Assembly (NCBI GenBank): GCA_964343365.1
Contig: CAYFJI010000038.1
Location: 1 to 18,240 of the forward strand
Length of the DNA: 18,240 nucleotides
DNA from: CAJXWH01 sp964343365
Lineage (GTDB): Bacteria > Pseudomonadota > Gammaproteobacteria > Arenicellales > UBA868
Direction: 5' to 3'
Below the pieces are notes generated by a model, which saw nothing but the letters and a program-made list of their open reading frames with translations, was not told the DNA's origin and ran no database searches. Positions 7,004 to 14,784 of this stretch are shown here, piece by piece. Both the position numbers and the translations under genes were made by a program. Numbering within the stretch: position 1 is the first letter of the stretch; each line of letters opens with the position of its first letter.

Positions 7004-8134
7004 TTAGGAGAATATTTTTTCTAGTATGTCTTCATAAATATTAGATAAGGTAATAAGATCTTCGATTTTGACGCATTCATTAATCTTGTGAATAGTATTA
7101 TTTACAGGACCGAGCTCGACCACTTCAGCACCGTTTTTCGCAATAAAGCGTCCATCTGACGTTCCACCATCAGTGGTAAGATCTGGAATTCTTCCAGTTT
7201 GTTTTGTTATTGCTTCACTAACAATGTCGACTAGGCCCTGTTTAGAAGTATGATAGACAGAACTAGCCGTTTGCCATTTAATTTCAAAATGGTCGCAGTG
7301 TCTATTGCAGATCTCATCCATTTTTTCTTTTAGACTCTCAACGGTTGATTCGGGTGAAAATCGAAAATTAAGCATGATTTCAATTTCGCCTGGCACGACA
7401 TTACTTGCACCGGTTCCTGCATTAATATTGGAGATTTGAAATGTCGTGGGCGGGAAATTCTCGTTGCCACTATCCCATTGGTGATGGGTAAGGTCAGTGA
7501 TAAGTGGTGCAGTGATATGAATTGGATTTTTTGCCTCATCGGGGTACGCTACATGACCTTGAACGCCAAAAATTGTTAAGACTGCAGTAAGAGAACCTCT
7601 GCGACCGTTTTTGATTCTGTCACCAACTTCGTTATAGCTTGTTGGTTCTCCGACAATACACCACTTTATATGCTCTTTTCGATCACGAAGTTGAGTTAGA
7701 ACATACCGTGTTCCATGCAAAGCTGGACCTTCTTCATCGCTCGTAATTAAGAATCCGATGGAGCCATGATATGATTTTTCAACGAAACGTTGAGTTGCTG
7801 TTATCATCGCTGCAATGCTTCCTTTCATATCTGCGGAACCTCGACCATATAAGAATCCGTCACTGATCCTTGCTGAGAATGGTTCATAAGTCCATTTCTC
7901 TTTTGGTCCGATGGGTACAACGTCGGTATGACCAGCAAATACAAAAAGAGGATCTTCGGTTCCATGCCTAGCCCAAAGGTTTGTAACGTCGCCATAGGGC
8001 ATTGATTCACAGGCAAAGCCAATCTTCTGCAACTCATTTTGAATTATTTCCTGACACCCGTTATCGTTGGGTGTAATGGAATTTATCTGAATTAATTGGC
8101 GTGCAAGTGCGAGAGTTAATTCTGAATTCGGCAT
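7004..8134 (-). CDS. dapE: Succinyl-diaminopimelate desuccinylase
   Basis: Di-zinc M20-family hydrolase that releases succinate from N-succinyl-L,L-diaminopimelate in the succinylase branch of lysine and meso-diaminopimelate synthesis, so it serves both protein and peptidoglycan. At 376 aa the residues fall almost exactly at family positions: His69 in GHTDVVP, Asp102 in RGSADMKG, the catalytic Glu134 and metal-bridging Glu135 in SDEEG, Glu163 in GEPTS and His349 in NNTIHK. TDGGTSDGRF (321-330) and the dimerisation domain segment VQGHVAYPD (191-199) are also present. It is a single gene between convergent and divergent neighbours, with no evident SD before its ATG. Confidence 0.96.
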   Translation of the reverse strand: MPNSELTLALARQLIQINSITPNDNGCQEIIQNELQKIGFACESMPYGDVTNLWARHGTEDPLFVFAGHTDVVPIGPKEKWTYEPFSARISDGFLYGRGSADMKGSIAAMITATQRFVEKSYHGSIGFLITSDEEGPALHGTRYVLTQLRDRKEHIKWCIVGEPTSYNEVGDRIKNGRRGSLTAVLTIFGVQGHVAYPDEAKNPIHITAPLITDLTHHQWDSGNENFPPTTFQISNINAGTGASNVVPGEIEIMLNFRFSPESTVESLKEKMDEICNRHCDHFEIKWQTASSVYHTSKQGLVDIVSEAITKQTGRIPDLTTDGGTSDGRFIAKNGAEVVELGPVNNTIHKINECVKIEDLITLSNIYEDILEKIFS

Positions 8135-8241
8135 TTTGAGCTTTACGATATTGGTGTAACTTTATTAGTGATGTTTACCAGATTGTCTCATAAGCTTGCA
8201 TGAAAAGCCCTTATCTGTTCCTATTGATTTTTGATACTTTA

Positions 8242-8270
8242 GTGCCAAAAACTTGCTTATTCGGTAGAAT
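8242..8270 (+). promoter_or_regulatory. Putative sigma-70 promoter of the ghrA-like gene
   Basis: GTGCCA (8242-8247, four of six -35 consensus positions) and TAGAAT (8265-8270, five of six -10 positions) are separated by exactly 17 bases and lie about 38 bp before the ATG at 8308. They sit in the 172-bp gap between the divergent dapE and ghrA-like genes. The call rests on pattern only. Confidence 0.38.
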
Positions 8271-8307
8271 TCTATATTAAATCCAGACAATAATAACAGC
8301 CTCCTAA

Positions 8308-9255
8308 ATGAATACTTATTCTAAGTATGTGATCTTGATCAAGATAGATGGTGAACGGGATTACGAATGGAAGGAAGTATTTTCTCGCACAATTCCAGAG
8401 TTTGAAATTCGAATTTGGCCATTTATTAATGATCCAAGCGAAATAGATTTTGCATTACTCTGGAATCCTCCTGAAGATTTATTCAAAACCATTCAAAAAC
8501 TTAAGATTATATTTTCCGTTGGAGCGGGTCTCGATCACTTAACTCAGTGTCCAACGCTTCCATCAAAGGTGCCTATTATACGTATGATTGATCCAAGCCT
8601 AAAAAAAGGCGTGATAGAGTATGTTTTGTACCACATTCTGCGTATACAGCGTCGTATGGATGATTACACGAAACTAAAATTAAAAAAGCATTGGAAAAGA
8701 TTAGATCATCAACAGTCCTTTGAAATTTGTGTTGGAATTATGGGTGTTGGAGAAATAGGTGCAGCTGTCGGTCTTAATCTAGTTTCTTTAGGTTATAAGG
8801 TATGCGGATGGAGTAAGACAAATAAAGTTTTTGATGGCATCGATTCTTACGTTGGATTAAGCGAATTACCGAGGTTTTTGGCATCAGTAAATATTTTGAT
8901 AATTGTTTTGCCGCTTACCAGCGCAACTCGAAATATCATAAACTCAGATAAATTGCTGATGTTACCAAGAGGCTCTCATCTAATTAACGTGGGTCGTGGA
9001 GGATTAATCATTGAGGATCACTTACTGGCATTAATTAAGTCTGGACATATTGCAAGTGCAGCACTTGATGTGTTTGAAAACGAGCCATTACCAGAGAGCC
9101 ATGAGTTTTGGATTAACGACAACATCTTTATCACGCCGCATATCGCTGGTCAGACTAACCCCGTAACAGCGGTGAAATTTATTATTTCAAATATTGAAAA
9201 ATTTAAATTGGGTGCAAACATGATTGGAGAAGTAGATTTAGAAGACTATCGGTAA
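8308..9255 (+). CDS. ghrA: Glyoxylate/hydroxypyruvate reductase (GhrA-type D-2-hydroxyacid dehydrogenase)
   Basis: NAD(P)H-dependent D-isomer-specific 2-hydroxyacid dehydrogenase, by resemblance a GhrA that reduces glyoxylate to glycolate and hydroxypyruvate to glycerate. The catalytic triad is intact: Arg230 in NVGRGG, Glu259 in DVFENEPLP and His278 in TPHIAG. The Rossmann motif GVGEIG (146-151) marks the cofactor domain, and SVGAGLDHL (70-78) the substrate-domain loop typical of GhrA. The 315-aa length is normal. It stands alone, divergent from dapE and convergent with the transpeptidase gene. The bases before the ATG (GCCTCCTAA) give no Shine-Dalgarno match. Exact substrate is inferred from family. 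Confidence 0.85.
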   Translation: MNTYSKYVILIKIDGERDYEWKEVFSRTIPEFEIRIWPFINDPSEIDFALLWNPPEDLFKTIQKLKIIFSVGAGLDHLTQCPTLPSKVPIIRMIDPSLKKGVIEYVLYHILRIQRRMDDYTKLKLKKHWKRLDHQQSFEICVGIMGVGEIGAAVGLNLVSLGYKVCGWSKTNKVFDGIDSYVGLSELPRFLASVNILIIVLPLTSATRNIINSDKLLMLPRGSHLINVGRGGLIIEDHLLALIKSGHIASAALDVFENEPLPESHEFWINDNIFITPHIAGQTNPVTAVKFIISNIEKFKLGANMIGEVDLEDYR

Positions 9256-9328
9256 CAAATGGAAAATAAATAAATGGTTTAGATTATCTGATTAAGGCAG
9301 CCTTCTTTTCTGTGGATGTAGCACCATA

Positions 9329-10519
9329 CTATTGGGCAAATAGATTTATCGGTGACAATTGGCCTATTTCGTCATAACGCCAAAATTGTCTGAACGTAAA
9401 TGGAAAATTTGCTTCAAGTTCTAATGTTATCTCGGTGATGTAGGTGTTAGTTTCTCCCGGATATCTCAGAATTTGTGTTTTAGTAAGTTTGGGAACCACA
9501 TTCAAATTTTGAAAAATTTCAAGTGCATTGTGTCGCTTTAAGGCGAACTCCACTCTATTTTTGTATTGAATAGGTATGTTGGCTAGACTTAAAAAATTTG
9601 AGGCTGACTCAACGCTATACCAATCTTCAAGTTTTTTCCATAATGTATTTTTTTGTTCTAGATGTTCAGTTCCTGTGATCCAGACAGGAGAATGATCGAT
9701 AACGACGGGTACAGAAGCACTGTTCTTTACAAAATTGCTAATAACCTGAAAATCATCATTATCTAACGTTAAGCAGCCATCACTAGCTTTGGGAGGCCTA
9801 CTCAGGAAGCCGGGTTCAGTACCATGTATCCAAATACCGCTTCCTGTGCGGTGGTGGAGACGGTCGATGACGTTCGGGTAGTCAAGAGTTAACGCTCCTG
9901 GACCATATCTTTCGTGTAATTTATTGCCTGCAATATAATCTTTTATATAGTAAACCCCTATAGGTGTTTTTTGGTCACCTTCATAGCGTTTGGGGTAACC
10001 AGAAAGACCAATGCTAGCGTAAAAACTTGCTCTTTCCTCTAGTTCATTATTTTTGTGCTCAAATAGAAATAATCGGTTGGAGGGGATATCCATATACAAA
10101 ACCCAGCGTTGTTCATTTCGTAAATTTATTAAAGGTTCCGGGATTAAATCGGATCTTGATTTACTAATTAATTTAGAATAACTCCATCGTGACAATATTT
10201 CATCGCGTAATCCAGAAACCTGATCCTTGCCAAGATTGTCAATAGTTTGAGGAAGGATTGGAGTTAACCCACCCCGCGTCGCCAGAATATCGCCATATAG
10301 AATACTAGCCGCACGACTATCAGGATATTCATTTAGCAGCTTTGTGAGCTTGGATTCGGAGGCAATATAATCCTGATTCAGGAATAGGTCTAATGCGGAT
10401 ATCAATCTATTTTCATAGGAATCATTTGAATCTGCATAACTTATAGCTGCGAAGAAAATAATCAGGCCGAAAATAAGACATAAGGTTTTGAGGACAGCGA
10501 TCCATTGTTTTAATTGCAC
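9329..10519 (-). CDS. Exported YkuD-fold L,D-transpeptidase-like protein with extra C-terminal domain
   Basis: YkuD enzymes use a cysteine to form or remodel L,D peptide bonds in peptidoglycan or to attach proteins to it. A signal peptide is clear (hydrophobic ~7-27, likely cut after SYA at 29). Residues 35-110 look helical and TPR-like. The YkuD domain (about 138-277) has GDQKTPIGVYYI, His232 in IWIHGTEPG and the nucleophile Cys249 in ASDGCLTL. The usual SHGCxR is changed: Asp for His and Thr251 for Arg. A ~110-residue C-terminal region (about 285-396) with WKKLEDWYS and FRQFWRYDE may be an NTF2-like (Cds6-type) domain. The GTG start overlaps the TPR gene by 10 bp, suggesting coupled translation. 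Transpeptidase, carboxypeptidase or amidase-like activity cannot be decided from sequence. Confidence 0.82.
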   Translation of the reverse strand: MQLKQWIAVLKTLCLIFGLIIFFAAISYADSNDSYENRLISALDLFLNQDYIASESKLTKLLNEYPDSRAASILYGDILATRGGLTPILPQTIDNLGKDQVSGLRDEILSRWSYSKLISKSRSDLIPEPLINLRNEQRWVLYMDIPSNRLFLFEHKNNELEERASFYASIGLSGYPKRYEGDQKTPIGVYYIKDYIAGNKLHERYGPGALTLDYPNVIDRLHHRTGSGIWIHGTEPGFLSRPPKASDGCLTLDNDDFQVISNFVKNSASVPVVIDHSPVWITGTEHLEQKNTLWKKLEDWYSVESASNFLSLANIPIQYKNRVEFALKRHNALEIFQNLNVVPKLTKTQILRYPGETNTYITEITLELEANFPFTFRQFWRYDEIGQLSPINLFAQ

Positions 10520-11079
10520 GGCAAGCTATCAGATATATGGTGGGGAGGTTCGTTACGATGCAATTCTTTTGAATCAGCGAGTACTAATGGGAGCTCTGTA
10601 GTTAGTTCCGAGTTTCCGTTTTCCTCAAAGCCCAATGCTCTTCCATAGAACGCTGCAGCGCGAGCAACATAGAGCTTACTAAGATTAGTATAGAGAGTTT
10701 GATATATAGGATTGGTCGCTAATCCTTGCAAAATTATATTTTCTGCACTTTTTAGATTACCTTTTGCGGCATATATTAATGCCAAATTATTGTATGAACC
10801 GGGAAACCTTGGCGCTAAATCAATTAAGGATTCATAAATACTTATTGCATTAGTAGTATCGCCGACAGCCTCATATGCGCGAGCTTCCAAAAATAGTAAT
10901 TCAGGATCACAGGGTATTTGTGTTTTGATTGATTCCAGAATATTAAGTGCTACCAAATATTCTCCTGCTTGAAGTAATTCAGAAACAGCGTCTGCTTCAG
11001 AGCTAGCCTTACTTATAGATATAGTGCAAGTGTAAATACATAGGAATAGATAAATAGTTGAAAACAGGGGTCGTTTCAT
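10510..11079 (-). CDS. Exported tetratricopeptide-repeat (TPR) protein
   Basis: Small (189 aa) periplasmic TPR protein, probably a binding scaffold. Residues 1-25 form a signal peptide ending near SKA. About three TPR units follow between residues 28 and 150: VSELLQAGEYLVALNILES, then ELLFLEARAYEAVGDTTNAI with PRFPGSYNNLALIYAAKGNL, then SAENIILQGLATNP and YTNLSKLYVARAAAFY. The last ~35 residues are charged and unpatterned. It sits 31 bp after the Sel1/SH3 gene and overlaps the YkuD gene by 10 bp, so a partnership with the YkuD enzyme is likely but inferred. The ATG follows a run of A residues without a recognisable SD. Confidence 0.8.
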   Translation of the reverse strand: MKRPLFSTIYLFLCIYTCTISISKASSEADAVSELLQAGEYLVALNILESIKTQIPCDPELLFLEARAYEAVGDTTNAISIYESLIDLAPRFPGSYNNLALIYAAKGNLKSAENIILQGLATNPIYQTLYTNLSKLYVARAAAFYGRALGFEENGNSELTTELPLVLADSKELHRNEPPHHISDSLPCN

Positions 11080-11110
11080 TTTTTTTTCATTAAAATTAAT
11101 GAACTATTTA

Positions 11111-12769
11111 TTAAAGTTCTTTTCGAACTCTATTCCATTTGTTCGTCCATTCTTCCGATATGGTATCTAAAATTTCTAGCTCGTCTAACAATATCCAAGC
11201 GGTAATTGTATTTACCGTACTTACTCGTACCCAATCCCCCTCTTTGCTAATTATTCTTACTGGTGTTTTGTCTAAAAATCTTCCTAGAATATTAGAAGAG
11301 CTAGTTGTTGATGGCATAGATCTTGCGCGTACATCTATCCCCGATATTTCAGCCTTATCTCCATTTTGAGTCACATATTTTCCATAAACCCATACTTGGA
11401 CAGGCCCCGGAATTTGAATAGATGCCCATGGTTTTTGAATCTCAACAATTTTTACAAGGTTACCTTCGACCAACATTTTCAGAAGAGGGGCATCAGAATT
11501 TTTTGCAGCTAGAACTTTAGCGCGCGTCGTTTTTACAAAAGCTGCTTGAAAAGTTTCTTTGATCGGAACGTCATCACTTCGGATCCTTTTTTTTGTTAGG
11601 ATGTTATTTTCTTTGTCTCTTTCGGGTTGAGTTGAATTCTCAGATTTTTTAAAGATGACCGAGATCGCTTGTTTCCACTGTTGGTTCCAATGCTTTGTCA
11701 CGTAAGGTAGTATTTGGAGATTTTGGATAGGTATCCAGAAACCCATACGCGCAGGTGCTACTACTTGGCTCCAAGAGTCTCGTTCATTCAAGACCATGAG
11801 ATGCTCACCCTCATCAAATGTTCCGACAATAATCGAATTATTTCCCGTTGTTGGTAAAGATCTAGCTCGGACCGAAGTTCCCTGGATTACGGCATTACCA
11901 CCTTCTTTTTTGTTTAGATACTTTTTATAAACCCAGACACTTGCATTTCCTGGGGCGTTTATTTTAGCCCAATTGTTCTCTATTTTAATTATCTTTACTG
12001 GACTGCCAACTGTAAGATTAGCGAGTACCGTGCCGTTTAAGTTTTGACTCGCATAAATTTGACCACCTGATCCTGAAACAATAGCTGCTTGATATTCAGC
12101 TAAGATAATCTCGTTCTCTTCGATAGGTTCATTTGATGAGCCGACTGCTTTTTCATTCTTATTTTCTATTTTTTGTAAATCCGTTTTTTCGCTAAACTCT
12201 AAATTATTGGCATTGTCTATTTCTTTCTCAATCAAAGTTATAGCATTCTTTGCACCTAAATGCCCATTATTGGCTGCTTGACGAAGCGATTGAGCAGCCC
12301 GGCTAAGATCTTGCTCTACACCTTTTCCAAAATAATAGGCAAGTCCAAGATTATATTGTGCTGATCGTTGTTCTAAAGCTGCTGCCTTTTGCCACCACTC
12401 CACTGCCTTCGCATAATCTTGGTTAGTCCCATTGCCCTGATAGTAGGCGCTACCCATATTGAACATGGCTTGCACATTGCCTCCAATAGCAGCTAATTCA
12501 AACCAATCTATTGCTTTTTTCAGATCTTGGGCCACTCCTTCTCCATTAAAATAAGCGACACCGAGTGAATATTGAGCATTATGGTAGTTGTCATCTGCTA
12601 GATTGCGCCATATCACGATAGCTTCTTCATAGTTTCCCGAGTTATAGGCTAAAACACTATCGTTATATTGTTGATCTTTAGTATTAGCATGTGACTGAGG
12701 TAAAAATGCAGTGAGCAACAGAGATACCAAAATTATTTTATGCGTGATTGACCGTTGATCAATTACCAT
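11111..12769 (-). CDS. Exported Sel1-repeat protein with four bacterial SH3-like domains
   Basis: A 552-aa periplasmic protein. Residues 1-28 are a signal peptide (ILVSLLLTAFLPQSHA). Sel1-like/TPR repeats occupy about 33-180, with the recurrent pattern AQYSLGVAYFNGEGV, AMFNMGSAYYQGNGT, AQYNLGLAYYFGKGV. A charged linker (about 183-222) leads to a region that occurs twice: about 225-370 and 406-550. Each copy holds two SH3b-like units, marked by VWVYKKYL / VWVYGKYV and GTSVRARSLPTT / GIDVRARSMPST, and ends in a W-x3-W helix. Bacterial SH3 domains commonly bind peptidoglycan, so a wall-binding scaffold is inferred. AAGGAT before the ATG supports the start. It is the second gene of the four-gene set, 29 bp after the YjbE gene. 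Confidence 0.82.
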   Translation of the reverse strand: MVIDQRSITHKIILVSLLLTAFLPQSHANTKDQQYNDSVLAYNSGNYEEAIVIWRNLADDNYHNAQYSLGVAYFNGEGVAQDLKKAIDWFELAAIGGNVQAMFNMGSAYYQGNGTNQDYAKAVEWWQKAAALEQRSAQYNLGLAYYFGKGVEQDLSRAAQSLRQAANNGHLGAKNAITLIEKEIDNANNLEFSEKTDLQKIENKNEKAVGSSNEPIEENEIILAEYQAAIVSGSGGQIYASQNLNGTVLANLTVGSPVKIIKIENNWAKINAPGNASVWVYKKYLNKKEGGNAVIQGTSVRARSLPTTGNNSIIVGTFDEGEHLMVLNERDSWSQVVAPARMGFWIPIQNLQILPYVTKHWNQQWKQAISVIFKKSENSTQPERDKENNILTKKRIRSDDVPIKETFQAAFVKTTRAKVLAAKNSDAPLLKMLVEGNLVKIVEIQKPWASIQIPGPVQVWVYGKYVTQNGDKAEISGIDVRARSMPSTTSSSNILGRFLDKTPVRIISKEGDWVRVSTVNTITAWILLDELEILDTISEEWTNKWNRVRKEL

Positions 12770-12798
12770 TTTGTGATCCTTATTTTATAATCTTCAAA

Positions 12799-13380
12799 TT
12801 AGACAGCAAAAATGTCTATCCCATGCCAAATCATTGTAATTGCTATATACAATATTACAACAAGACCTAAGTAAGAAAGTTTGGGGTAGCGATCCAGCTG
12901 TCGTACAATTATTGGAGTAGCAACCGCCATTAAGGCTATTGATAACGCAAGTCCAAAAATTAAGATCCAGAGGTGATCGCGCGCCACGCCAGCAACTGCG
13001 AGTACGTTATCAAGGGACATTGATAAATCTGCTATCACTATACGGAATATTGCATGTTTGACGGAACTATCTGTTTTTTTACCGTCATTTCCTGATTTTT
13101 TTGAACTTGAGCTTAAATCGCGCCAAAATTTCCATGCCACCCAGAGTAGAACGAGCCCACCAGCCAGGAGTAGCCCAGGTATTTGAAGCAGTTGGACGGT
13201 CAGTAATGCAAAAATAATTCGCATCACTGCCGCAGCTGCGATACCAAAAACCATGACACGATGCCGATCTTTATTAGCAACAGTGGCAGCGACCATTGCT
13301 ATGATAATAGCGTTATCTCCTGCGAGGAAAATATCAGCAATAATTACTGAGAATAGTGGAATAGCTAGGTCAAGAAGCAT
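12799..13380 (-). CDS. yjbE: TerC-family integral membrane protein, YjbE type
   Basis: A 193-aa inner-membrane protein of the TerC family, YjbE subgroup; relatives are linked to metal-ion (notably manganese) export, so transport of a metal ion is the best guess. The two halves each carry the family's acidic motif in a membrane helix: LAGDNAIII (19-27) and MSLDNVLAVA (121-130), with Asp22 and Asp124 as likely ion ligands. About seven hydrophobic segments are visible, with a Ser/Lys-rich cytoplasmic loop at 88-108. It is the first gene of the minus-strand set with the Sel1/SH3, TPR and YkuD genes and is divergent from gcdH. I found no Mn-sensing yybP-ykoY riboswitch pattern upstream. Confidence 0.85.
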   Translation of the reverse strand: MLLDLAIPLFSVIIADIFLAGDNAIIIAMVAATVANKDRHRVMVFGIAAAAVMRIIFALLTVQLLQIPGLLLAGGLVLLWVAWKFWRDLSSSSKKSGNDGKKTDSSVKHAIFRIVIADLSMSLDNVLAVAGVARDHLWILIFGLALSIALMAVATPIIVRQLDRYPKLSYLGLVVILYIAITMIWHGIDIFAV

Positions 13381-13408
13381 TTTGCGGCATTAATCGTTTA
13401 CTATGTTA

Positions 13409-13414
13409 ATTATA
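13409..13414 (-). promoter_or_regulatory. Candidate -10 element for the yjbE operon
   Basis: A perfect TATAAT hexamer on the minus strand lies 28 bases before the yjbE ATG, in the right place for a -10 box. No hexamer resembling TTGACA occurs at 16-18 bp spacing, so any promoter here would need an activator or another element. Confidence 0.28.
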
Positions 13415-13581
13415 CCGATTTGGACGTACTCAGTTTGCTAGTTTTTTTGAAACCAGAATGCATGACAATTCGCTAGCAGGTTTTTTCTGTCGCAGCCGCG
13501 CATAGATTTAGCAGCATGCTATGAATTTCCATTAGAATCTGGTGAGGAATAACAATCCCGGTTAAAAAAGTGAGAAAAGAT

Positions 13582-14751
13582 ATGGCTTTTGATTGGAAAG
13601 ACCCATTAGTTTTAGATGAGTTGCTGGATGAAGATGAGCGCATGGTGCGAGATAACGTCAAACGTTATTGCGAGGAAAATTTAAAGCCGAGGATACTGCA
13701 GGCTAATCGGGAAGAATATTTTGATAGAGAAATACTTACTGAGATGGGGCAAATGGGGATGTTGGGATCGGGTATTGAAGGCTATGGATGTCCCGGATTG
13801 AGCTATGTTAGTTATGGTTTGATGGCTAAAGAGGTGGAGCGCATTGATTCTTCTTATCGGTCGACATTAAGTGTGCAAACCAGTTTAGTTATGTACCCAA
13901 TTTACGCCTATGGATCAGAACTGCTCAAACAAAAATTTTTACCGCTTTTAGCAACTGGAGATTTAGTTGGATGTTTTGGTTTAACTGAACCTGATTTTGG
14001 TTCTGATCCGTCAGGTTTAAGTACTAGGGCAAAAAAGGTTGAAGGAGGGTTCAGGATTTCAGGGTCGAAAGCATGGATTACCAATGCTCCCATTGCAGAC
14101 ATTTTCATTGTATGGGCTAAAGATGACGATGATGAAATTTGTGGTTTCTTGCTTGAAAAAGCTATGCGCGGTTTAGAAACAAACAGAATTAATGGAAAAT
14201 TTTCCTTAAGAGCATCGCCTACTGGACAGATATCACTAGATGATGTTTTCGTACCTGTAGAAAATCATCTTCATAAAGTTAGAGGATTGAAGGGTCCATT
14301 CAACTGTCTCAATCGTGCGCGTTATGGAATCGCATGGGGTGTCATGGGTGCTGCCGAATTTTGTTGGGAAGCAGCCAGAAACTATACTCTTGAACGCTCT
14401 CAGTTTGGACGCCCCCTAGCGGCTAATCAACTTGTTCAGAAGAAGTTAGTAGACATGCAAACTGAGATAACACTGGGATTAGCGGCATGTCTGCGGCTGG
14501 GACGCTTAATGGATGATCAAAAAGTATCGCCAGAGGTCATTTCTCTTATGAAGCGAAACAACTGCGGAAAAGCTTTGGACATCGCCCGATTAGCCAGAGA
14601 TTTGCACGGTGGAAATGGTATTTCAGATGAATACCATGTTATTCGACACCTTCTTAATTTAGAGGCTGTCAATACTTATGAAGGCACTCATGACATTCAT
14701 GCTTTGATATTGGGGCGAGCCCAAACAGGGATACAGGCTTTTACCAATTAA
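13582..14751 (+). CDS. gcdH: Glutaryl-CoA dehydrogenase
   Basis: FAD-dependent acyl-CoA dehydrogenase that oxidises and decarboxylates glutaryl-CoA to crotonyl-CoA in lysine and tryptophan breakdown. The 389-aa product matches Pseudomonas GcdH throughout: VERIDSSYRS, containing the Arg93 expected to hold the glutaryl carboxylate, CFGLTEPDFGSDP (131-143), the WITN flavin-site segment (165-168), SQFGRPLAANQL (273-284) and the C-terminal NTYEGTHDIHALILGRAQTG with catalytic Glu367. The ATG at 13582 (MAFDWKDP) is preferred because it matches the family start and has GAGAAAAG before it; an in-frame GTG at 13570 would add four residues without an SD. No electron-transfer or CoA-transferase gene lies nearby. 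It is divergent from yjbE. Confidence 0.93.
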   Translation: MAFDWKDPLVLDELLDEDERMVRDNVKRYCEENLKPRILQANREEYFDREILTEMGQMGMLGSGIEGYGCPGLSYVSYGLMAKEVERIDSSYRSTLSVQTSLVMYPIYAYGSELLKQKFLPLLATGDLVGCFGLTEPDFGSDPSGLSTRAKKVEGGFRISGSKAWITNAPIADIFIVWAKDDDDEICGFLLEKAMRGLETNRINGKFSLRASPTGQISLDDVFVPVENHLHKVRGLKGPFNCLNRARYGIAWGVMGAAEFCWEAARNYTLERSQFGRPLAANQLVQKKLVDMQTEITLGLAACLRLGRLMDDQKVSPEVISLMKRNNCGKALDIARLARDLHGGNGISDEYHVIRHLLNLEAVNTYEGTHDIHALILGRAQTGIQAFTN

Positions 14752-14784
14752 TTTGGTTGTATTCCGCATAGTAACTTATAGGTT

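Noticed and set aside
8200..8280. 26-codon plus-strand frame upstream of ghrA
   Set aside because: It contains the best candidate ghrA promoter, has no ribosome-binding site, and is short enough to be chance.
9256..9328. Terminator in the ghrA / YkuD-gene convergent spacer
   Set aside because: The only symmetric stretches have loops of one to three bases or wobble-rich five-pair stems and no T run at the right place.
13381..13581. Possible yybP-ykoY manganese riboswitch upstream of yjbE
   Set aside because: Only about 200 bp separate yjbE and gcdH and I could not find the conserved loop sequences or paired helices; a covariance-model search would settle it.
13473..13661. 62-codon minus-strand frame across the gcdH start
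   Set aside because: It is antisense to gcdH, serine-rich by shadow composition, and lies over the yjbE-gcdH promoter region.
14745..14759. Inverted repeat ACCAA-TTAAT-TTGGT at the gcdH stop codon as a terminator
   Set aside because: It overlaps the coding end, has a five-pair stem and is not followed by a T tract.
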